From Roseiarcus sp037446355 (GTDB taxonomy: Bacteria; Pseudomonadota; Alphaproteobacteria; Rhizobiales; Beijerinckiaceae), in NCBI GenBank assembly GCA_037446355.1, contig JBBIIT010000014.1, positions 1 to 64,000 of the forward strand: 64,000 nucleotides of DNA, given 5' to 3'. Positions 26,184-35,408 of this stretch are shown piece after piece. Numbering within the stretch: the stretch's first letter is position 1; the number at the start of each line of letters is the position of its first letter. A model generated the notes under the pieces. That model saw only the letters and a list, made by a program, of their open reading frames with translations, made no database searches and was not told the DNA's origin. The translations under genes and the position numbers were made by a program.

Positions 26184-27239
26184 ATGCGAATTCTGGTGAC
26201 GGGCGGCGCGGGTTTCATCGGATCGGCGCTGGTGCGCCGCATCATCGAAGCGACCGGTCACGAAGTTCTCGTCTACGACAAGCTCACTTACGCCGGCAAC
26301 CTCGCCTCGCTGGCGCCCGTTTCGAGCGATCCGCGCTATGCTTTCGTGCGCGCCGACATCTGCGACGCGGACGCGGCGCGCGAGGCGCTGGCGAGCTTTC
26401 GCCCGAACTGGGTGATGAACCTGGCCGCCGAGAGCCACGTGGACCGCTCGATCGACGCGCCCGCCGAGTTCATCCGCACCAATGTGATGGGGACCGGAGT
26501 GATGTTGCAGGCCTGCCTTGGCTATTGGCGGGGTCTCGACGAGCGTCGGAAAGCCGCGTTCCGCTTCCATCACATCTCGACCGACGAAGTCTTCGGTTCG
26601 CTCGGCGACGATGGGCATTTCTTCGAGGACACGCCTTACCAGCCCAATTCGCCCTATTCGGCCTCGAAGGCGGGATCCGATCACCTCGTGCGCGCATGGC
26701 GCCACACCTACGGTCTGCCGACGCTGCTCACCAACTGTTCGAACAATTACGGACCTTATCATTTTCCCGAGAAACTGATCCCGCTGATGATCGTCAACGC
26801 GCTGGAGGGACTGCCGCTGCCTGTTTACGGTCACGGCGACAACGTCCGCGATTGGTTGTTCGTCGAAGATCACGCCGAGGCGTTGCTGGCCGTGGTCGGC
26901 TCAGGGAGCGTCGGCGAGAGCTATAACATTGGCGGCCGCGCGGAGCGGCGCAACCTCGAAGTCGTCGAGGCGATTTGCGACCTCGTCGACGAAATGGCGC
27001 CTAAACTCGCCTTGGGGCCGCGCCGAAATCTCATTACGTTCGTCGAGGACCGCCCCGGCCACGACCAACGCTATGCAATTGACGCATCAAAGTTAATTCG
27101 CGAAATCCAATGGCGGCCGCGACACGACTTTGCTACGGGTTTGCGCAAGACGGTGCGTTGGTATCTCGACAACCGGAAGTGGTGGGGCGATATCCGGTCG
27201 GGCGCCTATCGCGGCGAACGACTCGGCGTCTCAATCTGA
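26184..27239 (+). CDS. rfbB: dTDP-glucose 4,6-dehydratase
   Basis: 351 residues, an extended SDR enzyme: GGAGFIGSALV nucleotide-binding motif, STDEVFGSLG with catalytic Asp-Glu, and YSASKAGSDHLVRAW with the YxxxK pair. It converts dTDP-glucose to dTDP-4-keto-6-deoxyglucose, the second step of dTDP-L-rhamnose synthesis. ATG 26184 matches the family start (MRILVTGGAGF). It is the first gene of an rfbBCDA operon with gaps of 6-15 bp. Confidence 0.95.
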   Translation: MRILVTGGAGFIGSALVRRIIEATGHEVLVYDKLTYAGNLASLAPVSSDPRYAFVRADICDADAAREALASFRPNWVMNLAAESHVDRSIDAPAEFIRTNVMGTGVMLQACLGYWRGLDERRKAAFRFHHISTDEVFGSLGDDGHFFEDTPYQPNSPYSASKAGSDHLVRAWRHTYGLPTLLTNCSNNYGPYHFPEKLIPLMIVNALEGLPLPVYGHGDNVRDWLFVEDHAEALLAVVGSGSVGESYNIGGRAERRNLEVVEAICDLVDEMAPKLALGPRRNLITFVEDRPGHDQRYAIDASKLIREIQWRPRHDFATGLRKTVRWYLDNRKWWGDIRSGAYRGERLGVSI

Positions 27240-27254
27240 GAAGCAGGTGGGCGC

Positions 27255-27809
27255 GTGCAAATCGAAGAGACCGCTCTCGAAGGCGTGAAAATCATCACGC
27301 CGAAGAAATTCGGCGATCACCGGGGTTTTTTCTCGGAAGTTTACGGCCGGCAAGCGTTCGAGAAGGCGGGTTTGAACCTGAACTTCGTTCAGGACAACCA
27401 TTCCGCCTCCGCCGAGCGCGGAACCATTCGCGGTCTGCATTTTCAATCGCCGCCTTTCGCGCAAGACAAACTCGTGCGCGTTGCGCGCGGTCGCATCCTC
27501 GATGTCGCCGTCGATCTCAGGCGCGGCTCCAAGACGTATGGACGTCACGTTTCGGTCGAGCTTTCGCATGAGAACTGGCGGCAGTTGCTGGTTCCGATCG
27601 GCTTCGCCCACGGTTTCTGCACTCTCGAGCCGGACACGGAAGTTCTCTATAAAGTCACCAACGTTTATGCGCCCGCGCACGATCACGGACTGGCCTTCGA
27701 TGATCCGGAACTGGGGATCGATTGGGGCGTCGATCCCTCCCGCGCGGTGCTGTCCGAAAAGGATCGGCGCCACCCGCGGCTCGCCGATCTGCAATCATTC
27801 TTCGATTGA
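27255..27809 (+). CDS. rfbC: dTDP-4-dehydrorhamnose 3,5-epimerase
   Basis: 184 residues, GTG start. The cupin-type epimerase motifs are present: FGDHRGFFSEVY, FVQDNHSAS, GTIRGLHFQ with the catalytic His, IPVGFAHGF-like LVPIGFAHGFCTL and a late DPELGIDW. It inverts C3 and C5 of the 4-keto sugar made by RfbB. Third-step enzyme of the pathway, placed between rfbB and rfbD. Confidence 0.95.
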   Translation: MQIEETALEGVKIITPKKFGDHRGFFSEVYGRQAFEKAGLNLNFVQDNHSASAERGTIRGLHFQSPPFAQDKLVRVARGRILDVAVDLRRGSKTYGRHVSVELSHENWRQLLVPIGFAHGFCTLEPDTEVLYKVTNVYAPAHDHGLAFDDPELGIDWGVDPSRAVLSEKDRRHPRLADLQSFFD

Positions 27810-27815
27810 CCGCCG

Positions 27816-28709
27816 ATGAAACTGATCGTCACGGGATCCGAGGGTCAGGTCGCACGGTCATTGCTCGAGCGCGGTTTGGCGCGGGGCGTCGAAGTCAGGT
27901 CGATCGCGCGCCCCCAACTGGACTTGGCGGACGCTGACACAATCGCGCGGACGTTCGAACATGAGCAGGCCGACGTCGTCGTCAACGCCGCCGCCTACAC
28001 TCAGGTCGATCGCGCCGAGAGCGAGGAAGCGCTCGCGACGCGCGTAAACGGCGTCGGCGCCGGTCTCGTCGCGGCGGCGGCGCGGCGCATCGGCGCGCCG
28101 GTCATTCAGGTTTCAACGGATTATGTGTTCGACGGGTCTCTCGACCGACCCTATCGCGAGGAGGATGCGACCGGGCCGGTAGGCGCCTATGGGCGCTCGA
28201 AGCTTGCGGGCGAGCGCGCGGTCGCCATCGCGCATCCCGATCATGTCATTCTTCGCACCGCCTGGGTTTACAGTCCGTTCGGCGCGAATTTCGTCAGGAC
28301 GATGCTGCGGCTTGGCGAGACCCGATCGGAGATCAGCGTCGTCGCCGATCAGGCGGGCTGCCCGACCAGCGCGCTGGACATCGCCGACGCGATACTTATG
28401 GTCGCGCGACGCTGGTCGAACGGCCCGCGCCCCGCCAATCTTTCGGGCGTATTTCATCTGACCGGCGCCGGTGAGGCGACCTGGGCCGAGTTCGCGACGG
28501 CGATCTTCGCCGAGGCGGAGAAACATGGCCGTGCGCCGGTGACGGTAAAAGCGATCACAACGGCGCAGTATCCGACGCCGGCGCGCCGACCCGCCAATTC
28601 GCGGCTGGATGGAACCCGGCTACGCGAAGTTTACGGCGTCGCGCCGCCGCATTGGCGCGATTCTCTGAGGGTTTGCGTCTCGCGCCTGTTGACGGCGCCG
28701 GATAAGTGA
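27816..28709 (+). CDS. rfbD: dTDP-4-dehydrorhamnose reductase
   Basis: 297 residues of the RmlD family: GSEGQVARSL nucleotide-binding loop, NAAAYTQVDRAES, STDYVFDGSLDRPY and YGRSKLAGERA with the YxxxK catalytic pair. It reduces the 4-keto group to yield dTDP-L-rhamnose. It starts 6 bp after rfbC and its TGA is followed after 8 bp by the rfbA start. Confidence 0.95.
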   Translation: MKLIVTGSEGQVARSLLERGLARGVEVRSIARPQLDLADADTIARTFEHEQADVVVNAAAYTQVDRAESEEALATRVNGVGAGLVAAAARRIGAPVIQVSTDYVFDGSLDRPYREEDATGPVGAYGRSKLAGERAVAIAHPDHVILRTAWVYSPFGANFVRTMLRLGETRSEISVVADQAGCPTSALDIADAILMVARRWSNGPRPANLSGVFHLTGAGEATWAEFATAIFAEAEKHGRAPVTVKAITTAQYPTPARRPANSRLDGTRLREVYGVAPPHWRDSLRVCVSRLLTAPDK

Positions 28710-28717
28710 GGGGTTCC

Positions 28718-29584
28718 ATGCGCGGCATCATACTCGCGGGCGGCAGTGGCACGCGGCTGCATCCGATGACCCAAGTCGTCTCCAAGCAAATTCTTCCGAT
28801 CTACGACAAGCCGATGATTTATTACCCGCTGGCGACGCTGATGCTCGCCGGCATCCGCGAGATTCTCGTCATTTCGACGCCGCAGGATCTGCCGTTGTTC
28901 CAACGTCTGCTCGGCGACGGTTCGCGATGGGGCCTTACTCTCAGCTATGCGGAACAGCCGCGCCCCGAGGGTCTCGCGCAGGCCTATATCATCGGCGCCG
29001 ATTTCGTCGCCGGACGGCGATCCGCGCTGGTGCTCGGCGACAACCTTTTTCACGGTCACGGCCTTTCCGAACTGCTGCGCGAGGCGGCGATGCGCCGCGC
29101 GGTGGAGGCGACCGTGTTCGCTTATCAAGTGCTCGATCCCGAGCGGTACGGCGTCGTCTCTTTCGACGCGGCCGGGCGAGCGGCGACGATTGAGGAAAAA
29201 CCTCGGCAACCCAAGTCGTCGTGGGCGGTGACGGGGCTATATTTCTATGACGAGCGCGCCGCCGACTTCGCCGCCGACCTCAAGCCTTCGGCGCGCGGCG
29301 AACTCGAGATCACCGACCTCAACCGGCTCTATTTGGAGCGCGGCGAACTGCGCGTGGAGAAGATGGGCCGCGGCTACGCCTGGCTCGACACCGGCACGCC
29401 GGATTCGCTGCTCGAAGCGGCCGAATTCATCCGCGCGCTAGAAAAGCGGCAGGGTTTCAAGGTCGCATGTCCCGAAGAAATCGCGTTCCGCCAAGGCTGG
29501 ATCGGGGTTGACGAATTGCAGGAAATGGCACGCCATTACCGAGGCGATTACGGCGCCTATCTGCGGCGCATCCTGGCGGAATGA
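28718..29584 (+). CDS. rfbA: Glucose-1-phosphate thymidylyltransferase
   Basis: 288 residues. Nucleotidyltransferase motif LAGGSGTRLHPMT at the N terminus, YDKPMIYYPL, and EKPRQPKSSWAVTGLYFYD. It makes dTDP-glucose, the first step in dTDP-rhamnose synthesis. ATG 28718 has GAGGGG 4 nt upstream and is preferred over the GTG at 28706 overlapping rfbD. Last gene of the rhamnose operon. Confidence 0.95.
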   Translation: MRGIILAGGSGTRLHPMTQVVSKQILPIYDKPMIYYPLATLMLAGIREILVISTPQDLPLFQRLLGDGSRWGLTLSYAEQPRPEGLAQAYIIGADFVAGRRSALVLGDNLFHGHGLSELLREAAMRRAVEATVFAYQVLDPERYGVVSFDAAGRAATIEEKPRQPKSSWAVTGLYFYDERAADFAADLKPSARGELEITDLNRLYLERGELRVEKMGRGYAWLDTGTPDSLLEAAEFIRALEKRQGFKVACPEEIAFRQGWIGVDELQEMARHYRGDYGAYLRRILAE

Positions 29585-29691
29585 AGGCTCTGACGGCGGT
29601 TCTTTCGGAAACGTTAACGATATCGACGCATAGTCAGGTCTGCCCAAGAAACCGGCGCTGAGGCGCGATTGGTTAGTACGTGAGATGCGAC

Positions 29692-30369
29692 ATGACCCCA
29701 ACGCCGTTCAAAGTCGTGTTGAATGCGGGCGCCGGCGCGCGCGAGGCCGGTGATCTGCATCCAGGCTTTTCGCCTTCGGTTTGGCGCGAGGTGCGGCTCG
29801 ATGTCGATCCGCACGCCGCGCCCGACGTCGTCGCCTCGATCGCCGACATGCGCGCTGCGGTCGCCGACGGTAAATTCGATGCGGTCTGGTCGTCGCACGC
29901 AATCGAGCATCTCTATGCGCATGAAGTCGTTCCCGCGCTTGGCGAAGTCCGTCGCGTACTGAAACCGGATGGTTTCGCGCTCGTCACCTGTCCGGATCTA
30001 ACGGCGATCGCGAAACTGGCCGCGAGCGGCGACGTAGAGAGCGTCGTCTATAATTCGCCGGCGGGGCCGATCCGCGCGCTCGACATGCTGTTCGGGCACG
30101 GTCGCGCGATCGCCGAAGGCCGCGTGGCGATGGCGCACCGAACAGGGTTTACCGCGTCGCGGCTCGCGCGCGTCGGTCTGGCGGCGGGCTTCGCCGAGGT
30201 GCGCGTGCTGGAAGGGCCGCATTTCGATCTGTGGGCGCTGTTGCTCGTCGAGGGCTGTGACGTCGCTGCGCTGGGGCGCCAGTTCGCGCGAACCAATATC
30301 GCTGATCTCTTCGGCGCCGAGGTCGCCGCGGCCAACGAAAACCAGCGGCGAAGCGCGACCGGGTTTTGA
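29692..30369 (+). CDS. Class I SAM-dependent methyltransferase-like protein
   Basis: 225 residues. VVLNAGAGAREAGDLHP and RLDVDPHAAPDVVASIADM look like motif I and the acidic-loop motif of class I methyltransferases, followed by FDAVWSSHAIEHLYAHEV and EVRRVLKPDGFALVTCPDL, typical of the Methyltransf_11 fold. Position right after rfbBCDA suggests a role in surface polysaccharide modification, but the substrate is unknown. The TGA stop is the last three bases before the N gap; because the gap flanks overlap, the gene is complete. Confidence 0.7.
   Translation: MTPTPFKVVLNAGAGAREAGDLHPGFSPSVWREVRLDVDPHAAPDVVASIADMRAAVADGKFDAVWSSHAIEHLYAHEVVPALGEVRRVLKPDGFALVTCPDLTAIAKLAASGDVESVVYNSPAGPIRALDMLFGHGRAIAEGRVAMAHRTGFTASRLARVGLAAGFAEVRVLEGPHFDLWALLLVEGCDVAALGRQFARTNIADLFGAEVAAANENQRRSATGF
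30315..30369. repeat. 55-bp sequence repeated across the N gap (left copy)
   Basis: Exactly identical to 30470-30524. It covers the end of the methyltransferase gene. Best explained as the k-mer overlap between two contigs that were scaffolded instead of merged. Confidence 0.9.
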
Positions 30370-30469
30370 NNNNNNNNNNNNNNNNNNNNNNNNNNNNNNN
30401 NNNNNNNNNNNNNNNNNNNNNNNNNNNNNNNNNNNNNNNNNNNNNNNNNNNNNNNNNNNNNNNNNNNNN
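30370..30469. other. Assembly gap (100 N), probably artificial
   Basis: The 55 bases before and after the gap are identical, so the true sequence is probably continuous with one copy of that 55-mer and no missing DNA. Confidence 0.85.
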
Positions 30470-30524
30470 CGCCGAGGTCGCCGCGGCCAACGAAAACCAG
30501 CGGCGAAGCGCGACCGGGTTTTGA
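30470..30524. repeat. 55-bp sequence repeated across the N gap (right copy)
   Basis: Identical to 30315-30369. It repeats the last 18 codons of the methyltransferase gene and should not be annotated as a second gene fragment. Confidence 0.9.
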
Positions 30525-30594
30525 TCTGGGGGCGGCGACCGCGAATTCGCGACAGCGGCGCCATTCCGATGCGCTTCGCTCCGCCGCAGCGCGC

Positions 30595-31386
30595 TCAGTG
30601 ACCGAACTGCTCGCGCAGGATGCGCTCATCGAGCGAGTGGCCGGGATCGTGCAGGAGCACCAGCGAGGTTGCGTGGTCGGTCTCGACCTCGACCCGTTCG
30701 ACGCGGCGGATTTCAAAATGATCGGCGGTCGCCGCGACCGGACGCTTGTCGGCTTCCAGGATTTCGATGACGACTTGCGCCCTGTCGGGGAGCAAGGCGC
30801 CGCGCCAGCGCCGAGGCCGAAAGGCCGAAATGGGCGTCAGCGCCATCAACGGCGCGCCCAAGGGCAGGATCGGGCCATTGGCGGAAAGGTTGTAAGCTGT
30901 CGAGCCAGCCGGCGTCGCGACCAGCACACCGTCGGCGATCAGCTCCGCCAGCCGCACCGCGTCGTCGACGCTGATCCTCAGTTTGGCGGCCTGGGACGTC
31001 TGGCGCAGCAGCGAAACTTCGTTGATGGCGCGCGCGGTCGTGCGCTTGCCCTTGACGTCGACGGCCCGCATCAGCAGCGGATGTATGATCGAGGGCCGCG
31101 CCGCCGCGAGCCGTTCGAGCAGGTCGTGCGCGGAATATTCGTTCATCAAGAAGCCGACCGAACCGCGATTCATGCCGTAAATCGGCTTCGGCGCGTCGAT
31201 GGTGCGGTGCAGAGTCTGAAGCATCAGGCCATCGCCGCCGAGCGCGACGATCACGTCGGCGTCCTCGGGGCGGCTGTCGCCGTAAAGTCCGACGAGTTCG
31301 TCGCGCGCCTCGTGCGCCTCCGGAGCGCCTGAACAGAGGAAACTGATGCGCGGCTTCTTGGCGGCCGACGGCTTACGCGCGTTCAT
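30595..31386 (-). CDS. nadK: NAD kinase
   Basis: 263 residues. The GGDG motif (VIVALGGDGLMLQTLH near residue 50), NRGSVGFLMN, NEVSLLR and TPAGSTAYNLSANGP mark the NAD kinase family. It phosphorylates NAD to NADP. It is the last of four minus-strand genes (denD, histidine kinase, EamA exporter, nadK). Confidence 0.95.
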   Translation of the reverse strand: MNARKPSAAKKPRISFLCSGAPEAHEARDELVGLYGDSRPEDADVIVALGGDGLMLQTLHRTIDAPKPIYGMNRGSVGFLMNEYSAHDLLERLAAARPSIIHPLLMRAVDVKGKRTTARAINEVSLLRQTSQAAKLRISVDDAVRLAELIADGVLVATPAGSTAYNLSANGPILPLGAPLMALTPISAFRPRRWRGALLPDRAQVVIEILEADKRPVAATADHFEIRRVERVEVETDHATSLVLLHDPGHSLDERILREQFGH

Positions 31387-31461
31387 GTCAGTGGCGTCCC
31401 CCTTGCCGCGCAGAGATAGAGGAACGCGCGCGGAGCGTAAACCCGTCGCGGTCGGGCGAGG

Positions 31462-32343
31462 TCAGGGCGCGGCGATGCCGCGGCGGCGCATTTCGATCGC
31501 CAGCATCAGCAACCCGCTGGCGACGACGATTCCGGCCCCGGCCAGCGTGCGCGCGTGGGGAAGGTCGCCGAAAAAGATCCAGCCCCAAAGAATTGCATAG
31601 GCGAGCAGGGTATATTCCAGCGGCGCTAGCAGCGAAGCCTGCGCGCGGCGGACGCCCTCGAACCATAGATATTGCCCGAAGGCTCCGACCAGGCCCGAAG
31701 CCGCGATCAATGCGATTTGGCGCGGATTCGGCGCGATCCCGCCGTAGGGCAATATTGCGCCGCACACAACGATGAAGCCGAGCGCGCCCCCCAACATCAT
31801 CGCCGGAGTGCTCACGTCGCGCGCGAGCCGTCTGGCCTGGATCGTCGTCAGCGCCCAACTTGCCGCCGCCAACAGCGCCAGCGCCACCGGTTCGATCGGC
31901 GATCGCCCGGGCGGGCCGGCCGCAATCAACACGCCGCCAAAGCCGATCACGGTCGCGAACCATCGACCGAGCCCGACATATTCGCGCAGGATCGGCGCGG
32001 AGAGCGCGACCACGAACAGCGGCGCGGCGAAATAATAGGTGACGAGTTCGCTCAGTTGCAGCGAGCGCGAGGCGCGGTAATAGGCCAGCCAGGCGATCAG
32101 GATCAACGCGGATCGCATGGCGATCGCCATTGCGTTGCTTGGCGCCGCCATGGCGCGATAGTCGGCGCGGCGGGCGACGGTCGCCGAAAGCGCCGCGATG
32201 AGCAGGGACCGTCCGAACAGCACTTCGGGCACAGGAAGGTCCGCGACGAGCATCTTGACCAAAGCGTCCTGTAGGCTGAACGCGGCCCAAGCGCCGAGAG
32301 CGAGCCACGCGCCGACCAGCGATGCGGACGCGGCGCGGGCCAT
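31462..32343 (-). CDS. EamA/DMT-family transporter
   Basis: 293 residues with ten predicted transmembrane helices in two EamA repeats (first half AWAAFSLQDALVKML to RSPIEP; second half ALALLAAASWALTTIQA to the C terminus). The second repeat keeps EYTLLAYAILWGWIFFGD, a typical EamA end motif. Such proteins export small metabolites such as amino acids; the substrate is not predictable. GAGGGAG precedes the ATG. Confidence 0.85.
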   Translation of the reverse strand: MARAASASLVGAWLALGAWAAFSLQDALVKMLVADLPVPEVLFGRSLLIAALSATVARRADYRAMAAPSNAMAIAMRSALILIAWLAYYRASRSLQLSELVTYYFAAPLFVVALSAPILREYVGLGRWFATVIGFGGVLIAAGPPGRSPIEPVALALLAAASWALTTIQARRLARDVSTPAMMLGGALGFIVVCGAILPYGGIAPNPRQIALIAASGLVGAFGQYLWFEGVRRAQASLLAPLEYTLLAYAILWGWIFFGDLPHARTLAGAGIVVASGLLMLAIEMRRRGIAAP

Positions 32344-32377
32344 GGGGACTCCCTCGGACGCCTTGGAGGATGGCGAG

Positions 32378-33901
32378 TTACGATTCAGGCGCGGCGAGCG
32401 AGGGCCGCGTCGCTTCCTGCGGGACGGGCAGGGTGATGAGAAAGCGCGCGCCGCAGTAAAAATCCTCGGTCTGCGCCGGAGTGAGCGCGATCGAGCCGTC
32501 GTTGCGCGCGACGAGGTCGGCGGCGATGGCGAGGCCGAGGCCCGAACCGCCCTCGCGCGTCGTGAGGTGGAACGGTTCGAAGATTCGCGCGGTCTGTTCG
32601 GGCGCGAAACCGGGCCCCGTGTCGCTGACCTCGATCAGCGCTGCGCCTTCGGTGCGGATCGCGGCGAATCGGATCGCCGGCGGGCGGTCGCCGCGGGCGC
32701 CTTGATTCTGTAGGGCTTGCGCGGCGTTGCGGCTGAGGTTCTCGACGATGCGCTGAACATGGTCGGGATCGGCGTATAGCTCGAATTTCGGCGGAATATC
32801 GATGGAATAGGAGATCGCGCCGGCCCCCGTCGCCTCTGCGGTCTCGACGATCTGGCGCACGAGTTCGCGCAGGTCGAAGCGGCGCCGCGCCGGCGCCTCG
32901 TCGCGCGCCGCGCCGTAGGTCAGAGTCGACTGGCAAAACAGGATCGCGCGATCGAGCGTCGCCACCAGCCGCGGCGCCAGGCGCTGCGCGAGCGGGTCGG
33001 GGATCGCGGCGAGGCGGTCGGAGATGAGCTGCGCGGCCGCGAGCATGTTGCGAAGGTCGTGGTTGATGCGCGCGACCGCCATGCCGAGTTCGGAGAGGCG
33101 CTTGCGCTGCGCAAGCTCGCGCGCGAGCGAGCCCTGCATCGCCGCCAGCGCGGCTTCGGCGCGTCCGATTTCATCGTCGCGTCCGCCGTGGGTGACGATC
33201 CGATGCGCCTCCTGCGGGCTCTGTCCGAAGGCGATGATGCTCGATGTGAGACGGCTGACCGGGCGCAACACCATCTGCCAGATCGCCGCCCAAAGCACGA
33301 GGGCGACGACCGTGGAAAGCGTCAGCGAGATCGTCAAGAAGTTGCGCGAGACGCGCCAAAGGGCGGCGATCAGCGGCGCCTGATCGATCGTCACCGACAT
33401 GTTGGCGTCGCCGACCGGGGCCGGGCCCTCGAAATGCAGGATCGAGCCCGGCGTGGCGAACAACGTTCGCAGGGTCTGATCGACGCCCTCCAGCAGCGAC
33501 GGGTTCGCGAGATCGTAATAGAAATCAGCCTTCGGCGAATTGGGCGCGACGCTCAAAACGAGATGCTCGCTCGGACCGTCAATCGCGATCATCTTTGCCG
33601 AAACAGTGTCGAGAATCTTCTTTGTCAGATCGGGCGGCAGCGGCATGTCCCGATCCGCGCCGAACACCAGCGCCGCCGACTGCGCCGCGACCAGCCGCTC
33701 GTGCAGCCAGTTGTCGCGAAACGCGGAGAGTCGAACCGCGTAGAGCATCGATTGGGCGATCAACACCGCGCCGAGCGTCAGCGCCAGCAGACGCCCCGCG
33801 AGGCCGAGGCGGCGCCCGCGCGGCGCCTTCGCGGAAGCGTCCCTCGCCGCGTCATTCGTTGTGGCGAGGGCCGTCTCGCCTTCACGCGTGAAGATGGACA
33901 T
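32378..33901 (-). CDS. Membrane sensor histidine kinase (orphan)
   Basis: 507 residues. A transmembrane helix near residue 40 (LLALTLGAVLIAQSMLYAV), a periplasmic sensor domain of ~150 residues, a second helix (LTISLTLSTVVALVLWAAIW), a HAMP-like linker (LRPVSRLTSSI), the H-box ARINHDLRNMLAAAQLISDRL with phospho-acceptor His, N-box ENLSRNAAQALQN, and G boxes DTGPGF and GGSGLGLA. No response regulator gene is adjacent. The start at ATG 33901 (GGAAG upstream) overlaps the end of denD by 20 bp, so expression is probably coupled to denD. The signal sensed is unknown. Confidence 0.88.
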   Translation of the reverse strand: MSIFTREGETALATTNDAARDASAKAPRGRRLGLAGRLLALTLGAVLIAQSMLYAVRLSAFRDNWLHERLVAAQSAALVFGADRDMPLPPDLTKKILDTVSAKMIAIDGPSEHLVLSVAPNSPKADFYYDLANPSLLEGVDQTLRTLFATPGSILHFEGPAPVGDANMSVTIDQAPLIAALWRVSRNFLTISLTLSTVVALVLWAAIWQMVLRPVSRLTSSIIAFGQSPQEAHRIVTHGGRDDEIGRAEAALAAMQGSLARELAQRKRLSELGMAVARINHDLRNMLAAAQLISDRLAAIPDPLAQRLAPRLVATLDRAILFCQSTLTYGAARDEAPARRRFDLRELVRQIVETAEATGAGAISYSIDIPPKFELYADPDHVQRIVENLSRNAAQALQNQGARGDRPPAIRFAAIRTEGAALIEVSDTGPGFAPEQTARIFEPFHLTTREGGSGLGLAIAADLVARNDGSIALTPAQTEDFYCGARFLITLPVPQEATRPSLAAPES

Positions 33902-34871
33902 TCTCATCTTCCATATAGGCGCGGATGATCGCCGCGAAAGACGTCTCCGCCTTGAAGCCGAGGCCGATCGCGCGCCGCGCCTCGAATTGCGTCGGCCAAC
34001 CCGCGACAATGCGTTCGATGGTTGGATCGGGAACCCGCTTGATCAACTTGACCGTCGCCTCGCCGGCGATCTCGCGCAAAGCCTCGATCTGCTCGGCGAC
34101 GCTCGCGGCAACGCCCGGCAAGGTCAGGTTGCGCCGCGCGCCCAGTGGCGCGAGGTCCATTGTCGCGGCGTGGACGAGAAAGCCGACCGCCGAGCGCGGC
34201 GAGGCGTGCCAATGCCGCACGGTGTCGGCGACGGGCAAGATCGCTTCCTTACCCCCGAGCGGCTCGCGGATGATGCCGGAAAAGAAACCGGAGGCCGCCT
34301 TGTTGGGCGCGCCCGGGCGCACGCAAATCGTCGGCAGGCGCAGACCGATCCCGTCGAAAAAGCAGCGACGAGAATAGTCGGCGAGCAGCAATTCGCAGAT
34401 CGCCTTTTGCGTGCCGTAGCTCGTCAGCGGCGTCGTGAAGAAATCGTCGGGGATGGTGTCGGCGAACGGCGCGCCGAAAACGGCGATCGAGGAGGTGAAA
34501 ACGACGCGCGGCCGATAGGCGCCGCCGGAGCGCGTGTGCTCGTGGCGGATCGCCTCGAAGATGGTCCGCGTACCGTCGAGATTGACGGCGTAGCCCTTTT
34601 CGAAATCCGCCTCCGCTTCACCCGAGACAATCGAGGCGAGCAGGAAAATCACGTCGGGCCGCCCGGCGACCAGCTTGGGCGGTACGTAGGACGCGGCAAT
34701 GTCGCAGGCCTCGGCCTCGATGGGGAAGGGCGCCGCCATCGGCGTCGGCGCTACGATGTCGACCGCGTGGGCGCTCACGATTTTTTGTGACCCCAGCGCG
34801 CCCTCCTTGGCGAGCCGCGCCATCAGCTTGCGGCCGATCATGCCCGCAGCGCCAAGAACGAGAATTTTCAT
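33882..34871 (-). CDS. denD: NAD-dependent epimerase/dehydrogenase, D-erythronate dehydrogenase-like
   Basis: 329 residues, extended SDR family. MKILVLGAAGMIGRKLMARLAKEG gives the nucleotide-binding motif; VVFTSSIAVFG and the YGTQKAICE YxxxK pair are catalytic. The N terminus and the segment LRLPTICVRPGAPNKAASGFFSGIIREPL match the DenD family, which oxidises D-erythronate at C2. Partner genes for four-carbon acid catabolism (otnK/otnC types) are not adjacent, so the physiological substrate is uncertain. First gene of a minus-strand group. Confidence 0.75.
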   Translation of the reverse strand: MKILVLGAAGMIGRKLMARLAKEGALGSQKIVSAHAVDIVAPTPMAAPFPIEAEACDIAASYVPPKLVAGRPDVIFLLASIVSGEAEADFEKGYAVNLDGTRTIFEAIRHEHTRSGGAYRPRVVFTSSIAVFGAPFADTIPDDFFTTPLTSYGTQKAICELLLADYSRRCFFDGIGLRLPTICVRPGAPNKAASGFFSGIIREPLGGKEAILPVADTVRHWHASPRSAVGFLVHAATMDLAPLGARRNLTLPGVAASVAEQIEALREIAGEATVKLIKRVPDPTIERIVAGWPTQFEARRAIGLGFKAETSFAAIIRAYMEDENVHLHA

Positions 34872-35043
34872 CGGGTTAGCCTTCTCTCCGTCCGTCGCAG
34901 GGACTCGGTGGCATGTTACATCGTTTGGCCCCATGGCGGAGCGGAAAATCGCGAGGTCGTTTTTTCGACGCATTGCCAAGCGAGATGTCGGTTACAACAA
35001 AAAACGGGAGGAATGTGTAAAATATATTCGAGAGGAGTTTGAA

Positions 35044-35352
35044 ATGCGTATTCTTGCTTTTGCGGCGCTGAGCGTCGCGCTTTTGAGCCGGGCCGCGAGC
35101 GCCGACGAATTGGGGATCGCGACCTACTACACCAATCCCTATCACCCCGGCATGATCGCTGCGCACAAGACGCTGCCGTTCGGCACGCATGTGAAGGTGA
35201 TCAATCTCGACAATGGCCGCAGCGCGGTGGTCACCATCGTAGATCGCGGGCCGTTTGCGCGCGGTCGCATCATCGACGTCTCGACCTATGCCGCCGGCAT
35301 TCTGGGCTTCCGCCAGGCGGGCGTCGCCCATGTCCGGTTGGAGCGGCTGTAA
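35044..35352 (+). CDS. RlpA-like double-psi beta-barrel protein
   Basis: 102 residues: signal peptide (MRILAFAALSVALLSRAASA) and a single DPBB domain with IATYYTN, AAHKTLPFGTHVKVINLDNG, VTIVDRGPFARGRIIDVS. RlpA proteins bind or cleave septal peptidoglycan. This one lacks the C-terminal SPOR domain and a lipobox, so it is a minimal secreted form. The catalytic-type Asp of VDRGPF is kept. AGAGGAG precedes the ATG; the upstream region is A/T-rich compared with its surroundings. Confidence 0.85.
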   Translation: MRILAFAALSVALLSRAASADELGIATYYTNPYHPGMIAAHKTLPFGTHVKVINLDNGRSAVVTIVDRGPFARGRIIDVSTYAAGILGFRQAGVAHVRLERL

Positions 35353-35408
35353 CGATTTCGAGCCGGGCGACGAACCGGCGTCACGGCCGGTTCGCCGCGA
35401 AGATCGCC

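Noticed and set aside
31388..32308. 307-codon frame overlapping the EamA gene on the same strand
   Set aside because: Arg-rich and without hydrophobic segments; the alternative frame gives a ten-helix transporter with a good ribosome site.
34995..35037. Nine-codon leader frame just before the RlpA-like gene
   Set aside because: Its ATG abuts the purine-rich GGGAGGA with almost no spacing, and the peptide has no notable codons; it probably reflects the A/T-rich promoter region.
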